The notes under the pieces were generated by a model that did not search any database, was not told where the DNA came from, and saw only the letters and a list, made by a program, of their open reading frames with translations. DNA of 64,000 nucleotides, from NCBI RefSeq assembly GCF_003545765.1, contig NZ_QXIO01000012.1:37362-101361 (forward strand), in the 5' to 3' direction. Every line of letters begins with the position of its first letter. The first letter of the stretch is position 1. This document shows, piece after piece, positions 39,700 through 49,700 of this stretch. Both the position numbers and the translations under genes were made by a program. The DNA comes from Colwellia sp. RSH04. GTDB taxonomy: Bacteria; Pseudomonadota; Gammaproteobacteria; Enterobacterales; Alteromonadaceae.

Positions 39700-40470
39700 A
39701 TGCAAAACACTAAAACAGGGGGCTTTAATTTACCTTCTTTAAATAGCACTATAAGAGCTTTGTTCACTGGGTATTTACTTGTGATAGGTGTCGGCTTATT
39801 AGTTGCAGGAGGACAAATACTGCTAACACATGGTATGGCAGATGGTAAGTTTGGTTTATCGGTAGATGATGTTGTTTATAGTTATTATGGCGATAGACAA
39901 AGTAGCAAATTAGAGAACAAGTTATATGGTTCTATGCAAGACAAAGCCCCTAGAGTTGTCAGGCAGGATATTATTAAATGGGTGAGAAATGGCTCGTCAG
40001 AAGCTCAATGGGATGAGAGTATTCAACAGAAGTTTTCCAATAACTGTGTTCAATGTCATAGTGTTATTCCTGGCTTACCTGATTTTAGGACTTATCAAGG
40101 AGTAAAAGCTGTTGCTCAGATAGATGATGGTGCATCAATTAGTTCTTTAACGCGAGTATCACATATACACTTATTTGGTATCGCATTTATCTTCTTTTTC
40201 GTAGGGCTAATTTTTAGTTTAACTATCGGTATTAAGAAGTGGTTGAAAACCTTAATTATCGTGATGCCGTTTGTTTTTTTACTGTTTGATGTGCTTTCAT
40301 GGTGGCTAACTAAAATACACCCTAGCTTTGCTTGGTTAACTATTATTGCAGGTGTCGGTTATACCTTCGCATCAGCATATATGTGGTTTATATCTATTTG
40401 GCAAATGTGGTGGTATCCACATCAGGGAATTACTTCTAGTGAAAACCCTTGGTTTTTTTCCTATAAATAA
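39700..40470 (+). CDS. membrane protein with a c-type heme site
   Basis: A 256-residue protein. TM1 is at about 20-44. A periplasmic part (45-155) holds a single heme-c motif, CVQCH (116-120). Three further helices follow (about 157-177, 182-203, 211-234). SHIHLFG at the start of TM2 has two His that could bind a further heme. It is preceded by GGAG (39691). It is not a known terminal oxidase or NorC from what I can see. The FNR box and shared operator upstream suggest a role in low-oxygen or nitrogen-oxide respiration, which is inference. Confidence 0.7.
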   Translation: MQNTKTGGFNLPSLNSTIRALFTGYLLVIGVGLLVAGGQILLTHGMADGKFGLSVDDVVYSYYGDRQSSKLENKLYGSMQDKAPRVVRQDIIKWVRNGSSEAQWDESIQQKFSNNCVQCHSVIPGLPDFRTYQGVKAVAQIDDGASISSLTRVSHIHLFGIAFIFFFVGLIFSLTIGIKKWLKTLIIVMPFVFLLFDVLSWWLTKIHPSFAWLTIIAGVGYTFASAYMWFISIWQMWWYPHQGITSSENPWFFSYK

Positions 40471-40899
40471 GTAATTCCATTTTGAATAAAGTAGTAATCT
40501 CTTTGAGCTACATGGGCGACATTTGAATAAAAGTTGTGTGAGTATAGTCATTCTATATCAAAAAAGTTAATAACGTAATCATGGTGTCGATGCATTACCG
40601 AAGGGCGAGTTTAACGGTTTATACATCGTTATTGATTTTAATTAGGGTCTCTCTACAATCAATGCCGCCCCTCGGATATGTTTAAATATGTTTTTTTGTT
40701 CTAGCTCATTTATGACGTTTTACGATACTTTAATTGCTATGCCTAAATTAAAGCATGTTAACTGATTAGTTTGTTTGTTACCCCCTGAAGTGGTTATTGA
40801 TAGTAAGTTAAGTAATAATATATTATTAAAGTGCTAACGGTGATGCCTTTAGATTTACATAAATAACATTAATACAATCAGTTTGAGGTTATAGATTCA
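40471..40899. other. intergenic region, no feature identified
   Basis: A 429-bp AT-rich gap. AATAACG and CGTTATT lie about 65 bp apart but form no convincing hairpin. No open frame, promoter or repeat stands out. Confidence 0.4.
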
Positions 40900-41682
40900 G
40901 TGAAGTTGTTATTGAATGCCATTATTAACATGATTATTCTATTTAATAGTTGTGTCATTGCCTCAGAAGTTAACAGTGATGTTTCGACTAAATCAATTCA
41001 ATCTGATTTATTACCACACAAAACATATCACTTTGCTTCGATTGAATTTTTAATAGAGCAAGAAGTAGGGCGAATTGTTTTGCCTAAAATTTATAATAAT
41101 ATTGGCTTTAAAGCTGAAGTCACTCCTTTACCGGGCAATCGGGCACAATACGTTGCTAATTCAGGCGTTAGTGATGGAGAAATAATGAGAATCTGGAGTT
41201 ATGGTGATGAAAACCCTAATACAATTCGAGTCTCTACACCTTACTACTATTTAGAAACAATGCCATTTGTGTTAAAAAATTCAAATATTACAATTGAGAA
41301 TCAACACGATCTTAAAAAGTATAGGTTGAGCAAAGTACGCGGTGTTAAGCATACCAATAATATAACGAAAGATCTTAGTCAGGTTTATGACATGAGTACT
41401 ACAGCGGATATGTTTAAACTATTACTTAATGGTAAGGTTGATGTTGTATTAACGAATACACTTGATGGTGCTTTAACATTGTCGAGGCTTGGTTTAAACG
41501 AAAAAATTGTTTCGTTAAATCCATTAGCTCGTTTACCACTCTTTCATTATATTCATAAAAAACATAAACACTTAGTGCCTGTTATTAACCAAGCAATTAT
41601 CAATATGCAAGCTACGGGTGAGTTAACAGAAATCATTTTAGCTGCGGAAGCAGAGGTTATTCAACAAAATAAAATTGAATGA
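40900..41682 (+). CDS. periplasmic solute-binding-like protein (SBP family 3 type)
   Basis: A 260-residue protein with an N-terminal signal peptide (residues 1-22, NMIILFNSCVIAS). The order of segments resembles amino-acid-type periplasmic binding proteins: YHFASIEFLIEQEVG, TPYYYLETMPFVLKN, DVVLTNTLDGALTL. No ABC permease or ATPase is adjacent. Solo proteins of this type in marine gammaproteobacteria are often of unknown ligand. GTG 40900 is the start, with GAGG 11 bp upstream. An 11-bp inverted repeat (41678-41688 / 41714-41724) overlaps the stop. Confidence 0.7.
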   Translation: MKLLLNAIINMIILFNSCVIASEVNSDVSTKSIQSDLLPHKTYHFASIEFLIEQEVGRIVLPKIYNNIGFKAEVTPLPGNRAQYVANSGVSDGEIMRIWSYGDENPNTIRVSTPYYYLETMPFVLKNSNITIENQHDLKKYRLSKVRGVKHTNNITKDLSQVYDMSTTADMFKLLLNGKVDVVLTNTLDGALTLSRLGLNEKIVSLNPLARLPLFHYIHKKHKHLVPVINQAIINMQATGELTEIILAAEAEVIQQNKIE

Positions 41683-41747
41683 GATGTTAAAATTGAGTTA
41701 TATAATAATGATAAACATCTCATTAACTGATTGCAGTCGACTTTTAT

Positions 41748-42056
41748 TTACTCGTCTCCAAGTTCTGCATCAACTTGCTTATTACGATAGCCAGGTTTAG
41801 CTAAAATTTCTATATAAAAGCTTTTAAGACCAGCTTGCTCTGCTTTATCGATTGATTTGTTTAACGCTGAAACATGCACTACTTCTGCTTCATTTTCTTT
41901 ATCACCATATTTGCAATCAAAATCCCAAAAATCTACGCCTTCAGGTAATTGTTTATTTCGTTCTCGTTTGAGGTATTTTTTTACTTCATGCTTTATAGCA
42001 TCAACTAGGCGAGGAGTTTTAATTTTTTCATGGGTTAATGAAAATGTTTTTTTCAT
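41748..42056 (-). CDS. small conserved protein, DUF6172-like
   Basis: A 102-residue soluble, highly charged protein. The segment LVDAIKHEVKKYLKRERNK and the following LPEGVDFWDFDCKYG resemble a family of about 100-residue uncharacterised gammaproteobacterial proteins (DUF6172 from memory). No catalytic motif is visible. Stands alone. Confidence 0.6.
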   Translation of the reverse strand: MKKTFSLTHEKIKTPRLVDAIKHEVKKYLKRERNKQLPEGVDFWDFDCKYGDKENEAEVVHVSALNKSIDKAEQAGLKSFYIEILAKPGYRNKQVDAELGDE

Positions 42057-42143
42057 GAGAGTACCTTAAAAGGTTATATAGAATTCTATAGTGTAATTTT
42101 TCGTGAGTTTAGCATACTTGAATGTAGTTAACCGCGTTGATAT

Positions 42144-42914
42144 TTAATACTGTATTAAATAAAGATAAAAGGAGTGCTGTTCACCATCTTTAGACCTGCT
42201 TGAAGAATGCGTTGAGTTGAACTGCCACCACTTTTGTGTTGCCATATCTTTTATTATGCTTTCCCAAGCGTTGTTTTCTAATTGGGTGATTAATAATTCG
42301 CATCGTTTTACTTTGCAAGTAACGCCATGGAGATTGATAAAGCTGGCATTAAGATGTGTTTGTATGAAGTCAGATAGTTGAGTTTGCATGTTATAACCCC
42401 AGTCTAAATCAGCTTCTTCTTGATGGAATTGATAAATTTCATCTCGCTGTTTGCCACGAAACTGACGTCTGAATTCTTCAAAACCATCAGGCTTAAGTGC
42501 CAGCATTTGAGCGTCAGTAATATCGCTTTCATCAAGTGTTTGAACAGCTAAAGTTAACTCGTTTACTCGATTGTTACTCAGTTGATATTGTTTTTCTAAA
42601 ATTGCTTTCTCGTCTGATAGTTCTTTTATCGTCTCTTTTAATCTATTAAGTTCTTGATGATGATTAACACTTTCTATGTTCTTATATTTTTCATTTTGCG
42701 TTAGTTTTTTCTGCGCCGACATGTCTTTTGAAAAAGTTTCTTCAATAGGTATTTGAGCCGCTTCTTCCGTTGAGGGAATTTTACTTTCGTTTTTATGAAA
42801 AATATTACGTTCAGGGAAGTGACGTAGAGGAGGAGTACTCAAATAATTAACTAGTGTTGATGAAACATACCCTGCGGTGGCTCCAATAATAAAATAAATT
42901 ATTTTTTGCTTCAT
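42144..42914 (-). CDS. membrane-anchored coiled-coil protein of unknown function
   Basis: A 256-residue protein not recognised. A glycine-containing hydrophobic segment (about residues 4-24) would anchor it. A coiled coil follows (about 75-125, LKETIKELSDEKAILEKQ). The C-terminal half contains two Cys in VTCKVKRCELLI, a possible disulfide if periplasmic. Ends with an aromatic tail (FYLYLIQY). Confidence 0.55.
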   Translation of the reverse strand: MKQKIIYFIIGATAGYVSSTLVNYLSTPPLRHFPERNIFHKNESKIPSTEEAAQIPIEETFSKDMSAQKKLTQNEKYKNIESVNHHQELNRLKETIKELSDEKAILEKQYQLSNNRVNELTLAVQTLDESDITDAQMLALKPDGFEEFRRQFRGKQRDEIYQFHQEEADLDWGYNMQTQLSDFIQTHLNASFINLHGVTCKVKRCELLITQLENNAWESIIKDMATQKWWQFNSTHSSSRSKDGEQHSFYLYLIQY

Positions 42915-43239
42915 GACTTATAGATACTTTTAGTTGAAAGTTATTTAACCACGAGAGTATAGCATGTGATGTTTTTGTTACAGTTCTTTTATTGAACTGC
43001 CTGACTTTATCAAGAGTATTGTTAATTGATGATTTCTTAACTTATTCATTTTTATATTAAAATACAATGTCATTTTTGTGAATCTTTTACTTTCTTGGCC
43101 TTAAATAACTAATGTGAATGTCAAAAAAAAACTCGAGTGAGTTTTGCTTTTAAATACTTTTGTATTTTGTATACTTTGTTTGGTTCACAAGGGGCGAACA
43201 GGTTTAGGATTAACTTTCTTACTATAAGGTATTACGGAT
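42915..43239. other. divergent intergenic region
   Basis: Contains a 6-bp hairpin CAGTTC / GAACTG (42981-42999) and a TATACT (43170) that may be a -10 for the following plus-strand gene, although no properly spaced -35 was found. Confidence 0.35.
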
Positions 43240-43884
43240 ATGTCAAATAAACTCGCATCATTATTAGTATTAGCAGCTACTTCTTTAATTAGTTATGAAT
43301 CATCAGCAGGGACTTGCTATGCCGAAATTCCAAGCGGCGGCGCACCATCAGGCCCAGCAACATGTATTGATATCAATATTGATAACATTAATGGTAATAG
43401 TGTGTCATTAAGTGCATCAGCTATTCGTTATGGCAGCGATATCAGCAGTTATGTTGTATGGTCATCAAATATTGACGGGAATATTGGTTATGGCAGCACT
43501 GCATTAGCCGAGTTAAGCCCTGGTACTCATACCATTACCGCTGTTACTCAAATTCCGCATTTACGTCCTTACATCGATCAAGAGACTGTTATTATTGCAC
43601 AAGCAAATGAAAATGATTGCAGTAATGCTGCGCCTTCAACGGCTGAAACGTTTGATGAGTACTACGGCATTGAATTTACAAATAATCGTGAAACAGACGT
43701 AAAAGTATTTTGGTTAAAGTATGAAGATGCAGAGCGTATTTACTACAAAACCTTAGCGCAAGGTGAGCGTGTTACACAAACGGGCTACCCAGGTAATAAG
43801 TGGATGATTACTGATGCTAATAATAATTGTCTATCCGTTCACACTAATGGTTATCAACCTGATTATGTAAGCATTAACGATTAA
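43240..43884 (+). CDS. secreted protein with a VHL-like beta domain
   Basis: A 214-residue protein with a signal peptide (about 1-23, cleavage after SSA). The first domain (about 24-122) is a beta-sandwich-like region resembling PKD/immunoglobulin folds (ELSPGTHTITAVTQ). The C-terminal domain (about 143-201) reads IEFTNNRETDVKVFWLKY, then YKTLAQGERVTQTGYPG and NKWMITDA. This order of N, W, TL-x-G, Y-x-G and W-x3-DA matches the beta domain of the von Hippel-Lindau family, which also occurs in bacteria. Four Cys could form disulfides. Function unknown; the domain call is by eye. Confidence 0.6.
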   Translation: MSNKLASLLVLAATSLISYESSAGTCYAEIPSGGAPSGPATCIDINIDNINGNSVSLSASAIRYGSDISSYVVWSSNIDGNIGYGSTALAELSPGTHTITAVTQIPHLRPYIDQETVIIAQANENDCSNAAPSTAETFDEYYGIEFTNNRETDVKVFWLKYEDAERIYYKTLAQGERVTQTGYPGNKWMITDANNNCLSVHTNGYQPDYVSIND

Positions 43885-43923
43885 GTCTTTATAATTGTTT
43901 AACGGCATTAGGCATATTTATAT

Positions 43924-43947
43924 AATGGAGCTATAAGCTCCATTTTT
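43924..43947 (+). terminator. rho-independent terminator after the VHL-like gene
   Basis: AATGGAGCT - ATA - AGCTCCATT followed by T's: a 9-bp stem with a triloop, 40 bp after the stop codon. Confidence 0.85.
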
Positions 43948-44090
43948 ATTGCTTTATTTTGTAGCATTTCTGTCTACAGAATCAAAAGTCGCTTGTGTGA
44001 GCTTCTTTTCAGGTAATTTATAATTATTGTTCTAATGTTATTAATAATTTTAGCTATTTTAATTCCTTAGTCTATATTTAGTGTAAATAG

Positions 44091-44119
44091 AAGTGATGAC
44101 CTTAGTGTGGTCATCACTT
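44091..44119. other. 11-bp perfect intergenic hairpin
   Basis: AAGTGATGACC and GGTCATCACTT with a 7-nt loop, isolated within the 43948-44395 gap. It lacks an adjacent T-tract on the plus strand. Could be an operator or an RNA hairpin. Confidence 0.5.
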
Positions 44120-44220
44120 ATCAACAATAATTTTTACACGTTTTTAAATTTTGCTCAGATTAACTTTAATATCTAAAAGCGGTTTACTTTGTCTTTAATA
44201 GAACTTGTTATTTTAAATAG

Positions 44221-44370
44221 GCGCATTATGTCTTTCGCCCAATTTGGCAAAGAGCAGGTAAAGGAAATGAATGCTTAGCTTTAAGGGCGTTAAATGGCTC
44301 AGGTAGTATTTTATTAGCAATGATAATTGCGCATTTAGCGATGATTACTTTATTTGGTTTTTTGGCGTAG
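44221..44370 (+). pseudogene. possible gene remnant or start-less small membrane ORF
   Basis: An open frame of 49 codons with no ATG near its beginning ends in a hydrophobic helix (GSILLAMIIAHLAMITLFGFLA, read in parts). A second frame beginning at ATG 44228 stops after 16 codons. The pair could be a decayed membrane-protein gene with a frameshift. Evidence is thin. Confidence 0.25.
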
Positions 44371-44395
44371 ATATAGTCTTTTAAGGAATATAATA

Positions 44396-44806
44396 ATGAA
44401 ACAATTGATTAATGTAATACTTTTAGCTGTATTTTCTTTTCCTTGCTTAGCCGAGGTAGCTGTTATTGTCCATCCATCTAATTCTGCGGACTTAGATCGT
44501 AGCAAAATCAGTAAGATATTTTTAGGAAAGCAGAAGAAATTTTCGGGGGGAGCGACAGTTATTCCTATTTCCCAAAATGCAGATCAAGATGTCAAAAATC
44601 AATTTGATAAAAAAGTCTTATCTAAATCTGCTAGTCAGTTAAAAGCGTATTGGTCAAAGTTGCTCTTTACAGGTAAAGGACAACCACCAAAAGAAATGAT
44701 GAATGATCAGGAAGTCATCAGCTTAGTATCTAGTAACCCAAATATAATAGGGTATATTGATGCGAAAAATGTTGATGACAGTGTAAAAGTTGTCGCAACA
44801 TTTTAA
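44396..44806 (+). CDS. PstS-like periplasmic phosphate-binding-fold protein
   Basis: A 136-residue protein with a signal peptide (1-18, ending CLA). The mature part reads VAVIVHPSNSADLD...ISKIFLGKQKKFSGG...VIPI...FWSK-like YWSKLLFTGKGQPPKEM...IGYID, the pattern of the short, single-domain PBP-like proteins related to PstS. It is about half the length of true PstS and has no transporter beside it. ATG 44396 is used, with AAGGA 9 bp upstream. Confidence 0.75.
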   Translation: MKQLINVILLAVFSFPCLAEVAVIVHPSNSADLDRSKISKIFLGKQKKFSGGATVIPISQNADQDVKNQFDKKVLSKSASQLKAYWSKLLFTGKGQPPKEMMNDQEVISLVSSNPNIIGYIDAKNVDDSVKVVATF

Positions 44807-44976
44807 GTTCACCTAAAGAGATAATTTTTAACGGACAGTATCGTAATTTTAGGCTTGTGTAAAAATATAAACAGCTTCTAAAGACGTCACCTTTATCAGC
44901 TATTTAACAAAAGTCTTTTAATTTCGTACAGTGCTATAATTACCCATAAAGCTAAATCAGTAAAATGGGAGGAATG

Positions 44977-45186
44977 ATGGTTTCTTCAGTTAGTAATTCA
45001 TCAGGGCAAAATGCTGTTGCAGATATTCTTAAAGAACAGAATAAACAAGTTGAAGCTCAGCGGGCTAAAAATAATGATGAACAAAAGCGTCAAGAGCAAT
45101 TAAACGCTGAGCAAGCAGAAAAAACAGCACAAACTCAGCAAAACATTGACGAATCACGCGGGAATAACGTCAATATTAGTGTGTAA
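44977..45186 (+). CDS. small Gln/Asn-rich hypothetical protein
   Basis: A 69-residue polar protein, probably one long helix (residues 15-55, heptad-like, rich in Gln, Glu, Lys). No signal or membrane segment. GGGAGGA at 44967-44973 points to ATG 44977; ATG 44965 lies before it. Resembles small uncharacterised proteins of marine gammaproteobacteria; no function can be given. Confidence 0.5.
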   Translation: MVSSVSNSSGQNAVADILKEQNKQVEAQRAKNNDEQKRQEQLNAEQAEKTAQTQQNIDESRGNNVNISV

Positions 45187-45251
45187 TATTGACGTTGTTA
45201 TTGAAAACTAGTTATAAGCTGCGAACACTAATTTTCGCTATTTAGCATTGC

Positions 45252-45842
45252 TTAAAAACCACGGAAAAAGATTCTTTTTGGGCTAAACTTATTAAGCATT
45301 TTTTCCATCATTTCTAAATCAGAGACTCTATCTTCTAGAATATCAATATTTTCACTATTATGGCTTATTTGCCTATCTTGCGCTTTATCAAGACCACCAC
45401 TGGCAATAAAACTTCTAATTTGATTTAGTTCTCCTTTATCAAGCCATATGCCGCAATGAATGCAGCTATCAATAATTACACCTGATATCGCTTTAAAGTT
45501 TTTCCTTGTCATTAGCTTTTCACAGCAAGCGCAAGGTAAGTAAGCTTCAGCTTTTGGAGTTGGCTTTTTAATATAATTAGGTTCAGAGGTGTCATCGCGA
45601 TAAACATCAAATTCACTAGTGAGTACCTTAAACTTTTCTGGCTCTACCCATAAGCCATCACAGCGGGTGCATCTATCTATTTGAAATTTGTTAAACTGAT
45701 GTATTTCTAAAGTTTCTCTACATCTTGGGCAATTCCTTTCATTTGACTCCCTTACTATTTTCATGGTTGAACCGCACATGGGGCAATTTCTAACTGTGCC
45801 ATTAATTACGTGATTACACCCAGTACATTGAGATTGAGACAT
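45252..45842 (-). CDS. zinc-ribbon protein, TFIIB type
   Basis: A 196-residue soluble protein with three Cys4 zinc sites: C6/C9/C20/C23, C38/C41/C58/C61 and C104/C107/C127/C130. The second and third end in CTRCDGLWVE and CIHCGIWLDKGEL, which are typical of bacterial zf-TFIIB proteins. A helical, basic C-terminus follows. The family is of unknown function. Stands alone between two plus-strand genes. Confidence 0.8.
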   Translation of the reverse strand: MSQSQCTGCNHVINGTVRNCPMCGSTMKIVRESNERNCPRCRETLEIHQFNKFQIDRCTRCDGLWVEPEKFKVLTSEFDVYRDDTSEPNYIKKPTPKAEAYLPCACCEKLMTRKNFKAISGVIIDSCIHCGIWLDKGELNQIRSFIASGGLDKAQDRQISHNSENIDILEDRVSDLEMMEKMLNKFSPKRIFFRGF

Positions 45843-46085
45843 CTATAAGCTTCCATTATTTATATATGATGAAGGCTATCATAATATTATAACTAAGCGG
45901 GTTAAGCAGTTATTTTTTTTATTGAGTCATGTAGTTAATTTGAAGCTAGTAGGTTTGTTAATAGCAGTGAAGGCTAAAATCACAATAAATTCATGAAAAA
46001 CTGGTCTTTTTGCAAGGCGTTATCTACATTTACATATAGATATGTTGTATTGATACAATTTGCTTTAAATTAGCTAGGAATTAAG

Positions 46086-46520
46086 ATGGAGTCATTAAAA
46101 GTACAAGAATATATGAACCACTATCCCATTACTTTTACGCCTGAAATGGCATTGGTGGATGCATCGTTACGTTTTCTAAAAACCAAACAAATAGGTGGCC
46201 CTGTCATTGATAGTAATCATAAGCTGCTAGGTTTTATCTCTGAAAGTGACGTGCTTTCTAAAATGTTAGATACTATTTATTACAATGAGTTAACTGCTTA
46301 TGTCAGTGATATAATGAGAAAAGAGGTGTTGTCGGTTAAACCTTACGACTCAATTTTGGAACTCGCTCAAGAAATGCTTAAAAGTAAGCCTAAGTTATAT
46401 CCGGTGGTTGATGATGAAGGTACATTACTTGGTACTATAAGTCGTAATGAAGTATTAAGAGCTTTTGATACCCATAGAAGAGCCTCCTTAGCTAATGATA
46501 AAGTACACGCAGCTATATAG
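46086..46520 (+). CDS. CBS-domain pair protein
   Basis: A 144-residue soluble protein made of two CBS motifs (about 8-62 and 73-130), a Bateman module that usually binds adenine nucleotides. Segments YMNHYPITFTPEMALVDAS, GGPVIDSNHKLLGFISESD and YPVVDDEGTLLGTISRNEVL are typical. No effector domain is attached. Followed by a very strong terminator. Confidence 0.88.
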   Translation: MESLKVQEYMNHYPITFTPEMALVDASLRFLKTKQIGGPVIDSNHKLLGFISESDVLSKMLDTIYYNELTAYVSDIMRKEVLSVKPYDSILELAQEMLKSKPKLYPVVDDEGTLLGTISRNEVLRAFDTHRRASLANDKVHAAI

Positions 46521-46551
46521 GTTTTTGAATTTAGTATCGCCTACTTAATCA

Positions 46552-46595
46552 GGTAAAAGCTCAATTTGTTATGCAAATTGAGCTTTTACCTTTTT
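46552..46595 (+). terminator. very strong rho-independent terminator after the CBS gene
   Basis: A perfect 17-bp stem from GGTAAAAGC (46552) to GCTTTTACC (46590) with loop TTATG, then five T. Confidence 0.92.
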
Positions 46596-46748
46596 ATGCT
46601 TTCAAAAATAGTTAACATCACAAATTGTGCTGTTAACATTACTCACTGGTAATCAAAATATTAACTGTTAAAATGCATCTTTTATTCTATGGCTAGTTAA
46701 CCTGAATTAAATAGCCATGTCTGCTTTCTTGTATCCTGAATCTTGTCT

Positions 46749-49700
46749 ATGTCTGAATTTAAAACTAATAATCTTGATGTACAACCACTGTTTGATTTGT
46801 TAAACCAAGTTAAACAATGTGATGTGCCACGCCTTAAGAAAAAATTGGTTGATGTTAAAAAGAAATTAACATTAATAAAAAAACAACAGCAACATGAAAA
46901 TCAAAAAGAACAACAAAATGAAATAACTAAACTGCAAAACACCTTGCAAAGAATTCATAAAGATATTCTCAAGTCAGCAAACGATAAAGCAGCAAAGCTT
47001 GCTAGTTTACCTAAAGTCACTTTTCCTGATGGCTTACCTATTTCTGACAGTGCTGAACGAATTGGTCAGGCTATAGTTGATAACCAAGTGGTGATAATTG
47101 CCGGTGAAACAGGCTCAGGTAAAACAACGCAAATTCCTAAAATTTGTTTAGCACTAGGGCGTGGTGTAAACGGTTTAATAGGCCATACACAACCAAGAAG
47201 AATAGCAGCTCGCACAGTAGCTAATCGAATTGCCGAAGAACTAGGCACTCAATTAGGTGATCAAGTTGGTTATAAAGTTCGTTTTAATGATCAAGTAAGT
47301 GAACGCAGTTATATTAAATTAATGACGGACGGTATCTTACTTGCTGAAATGCAAAAAGACCGATTACTACGTCAGTACGATACTATTATTATTGATGAGG
47401 CACATGAACGTAGTTTAAATATTGATTTTATTTTAGGTTATTTAAAGCAAATATTAATTAAGCGACCAGATCTTAAAGTTATCATTACTTCTGCAACAAT
47501 AGACCCACAACGTTTCGCAAAGCACTTTGCTACACAAACGGGTATTGAAGCTCCAATTATTGAAGTGTCAGGGAGAACTTATCCTGTAGAAATAAGATAT
47601 CGACCTTTAAATGATGATGCTCAAGAAGAAGATGAATTACCCCGCCAAAATGAGGGCAATGATATTGTTTCGGGCATACTAAATTCCGTAGATGAACTAA
47701 GTCATGAGAGTCAGGGGGATATCCTGATCTTTTTGAACGGTGAAAGAGAAATACGCGATACTGCGGCAGCATTATTAAAGGCGAATTTACCTCATACACA
47801 AATTTTACCTTTGTATGCTCGTTTAACCATAGCAGAACAAAACCGTATTTTTAAAGCACATAGTGGCCGAAATATTGTTTTAGCAACCAACGTAGCAGAA
47901 ACAAGTTTAACCGTTCCGGGTATTAAATATGTTATTGATCCAGGAACTGCAAGGATATCGAGGTACAGTTACCGTACTAAAGTTCAGCGTTTACCCATTG
48001 AAGCTATTTCTCAAGCGAGCGCAAATCAAAGAGCAGGGCGTTGTGGTCGTGTTTCTGAAGGTATTTGCATTCGCCTTTACAGCGAAGAAGACTTTACTAA
48101 TCGTGCTGAGTTTACCGATCCTGAAATCCTTCGAACTAACCTTGCTACAGTGATTCTGCAAATGCTGGCGTTAGATCTTGGCGATATTAGTCAATTCCCC
48201 TTTGTTGAGCCTCCAGATAATCGCAATATCAATGACGGTGTAAGATTATTAGAAGAGCTCGCAGCGATAAAACCGACAACAGGTAAAAATAAGCATGCTA
48301 ACCAATCTCATACTCAGTTAACTAAATCTGGTCGGCTGTTGTCTAAATTTCCAATAGATCCTCGATTAGCTAAAATGGTAATGAGTGCCATTGATTTTGG
48401 TTGTTTGGAGCAGGTATTAATTATAGTGAGTGCTTTAAGCATTCAAGATCCGCGAGAGAGACCTCACGAAAAACAACAAGCGAGTGATGAAAAACACAGT
48501 CGATTTAAAGATAAACAATCTGATTTTATTAGTTTGCTTAACTTATGGTGTTATGTAACCGAACAGCAGGGCGAACTTTCGCAAAATCAATTTCGTAAAC
48601 TGTGTCAAAAAGAATATCTATCGTATGTAAGAATTCGAGAATGGCAGGATATTTTTAGTCAATTAAAGTTAACGCTTAAAGAGCAAAAAATAGCATTGTC
48701 AACCGTTAACTATCATTTTAAAGTGATTGAAAACCCTCATCAAAAAGATAAAAAGAAATCTGAAGATGAAGGTACGGATAAATCGTTAACAACAGTACAT
48801 CAAGCACTCTTATCAGGCTTATTAAGTCATCTGGGTCAACAAGATGAAAACAGAGAGTTCAAGGGAGCACGTGGTAGTAAGTTTTTTGTGTTTCCTGGCT
48901 CTACGTTAGCGAAAAAGCCACCTAAATGGATTATGTCGGCAGAGTTAGTTGAGACTAGTCGGTTATTCGCTCGTATGAACGCGAAAATTGATCCGTTATG
49001 GATAGAACCACTAGCAAAGCACCTCATTAAAAAAAGTTATAGTGAACCGCATTGGGAGAAAAAACAAGGCGCGGTGATGGCATTTGAACAAGTCACCTTA
49101 TATGGCTTGGTAATTGTCGGTAAACGTAAAGTAAACTTTAACCAAATTGAACCTGACACCTGTCGCCAATTATTTATTCAAGAAGCGTTAGTGCACGGCG
49201 ATTGTTTTATTAAAGAAGACTTTTTAAAGCATAACCAAACATTAGTGGCGAATATTGAAAAGTTAGAGCAAAAAGCGCGCCGTAAAGACTTTTTAATAGA
49301 CGAACAGCAATTGATAGAGTTTTATCTAGAAAAAACGCCTGACACAGTCATATGTCAACGTAGTTTCTTAGCGTGGTGGAAAAAAGAAAAACAACGCAAT
49401 GCTAAATTATTAAACTTCACCGAAGCATTTTTACTTAATGAAACTTCTACAACCTTATCTAAAAAAGAATACCCTGACACGTGGCAACAGCAAAGTTTAA
49501 CACTACCATTAAAATACCATTTTAGCCCTGGTGACATTGATGATGGTATCAGTGTTGTTATTCCAATTGCCCTTTTAAATCAGGTGCAAATTGAAGGTTT
49601 TGATTGGTTGATCCCAGCATTACGTTTTGATTTAGCGGTGTCGTTAATTAAAGCGTTACCTAAAACGTTAAGACGTAACTTTGTACCTGCACCAAATTAT

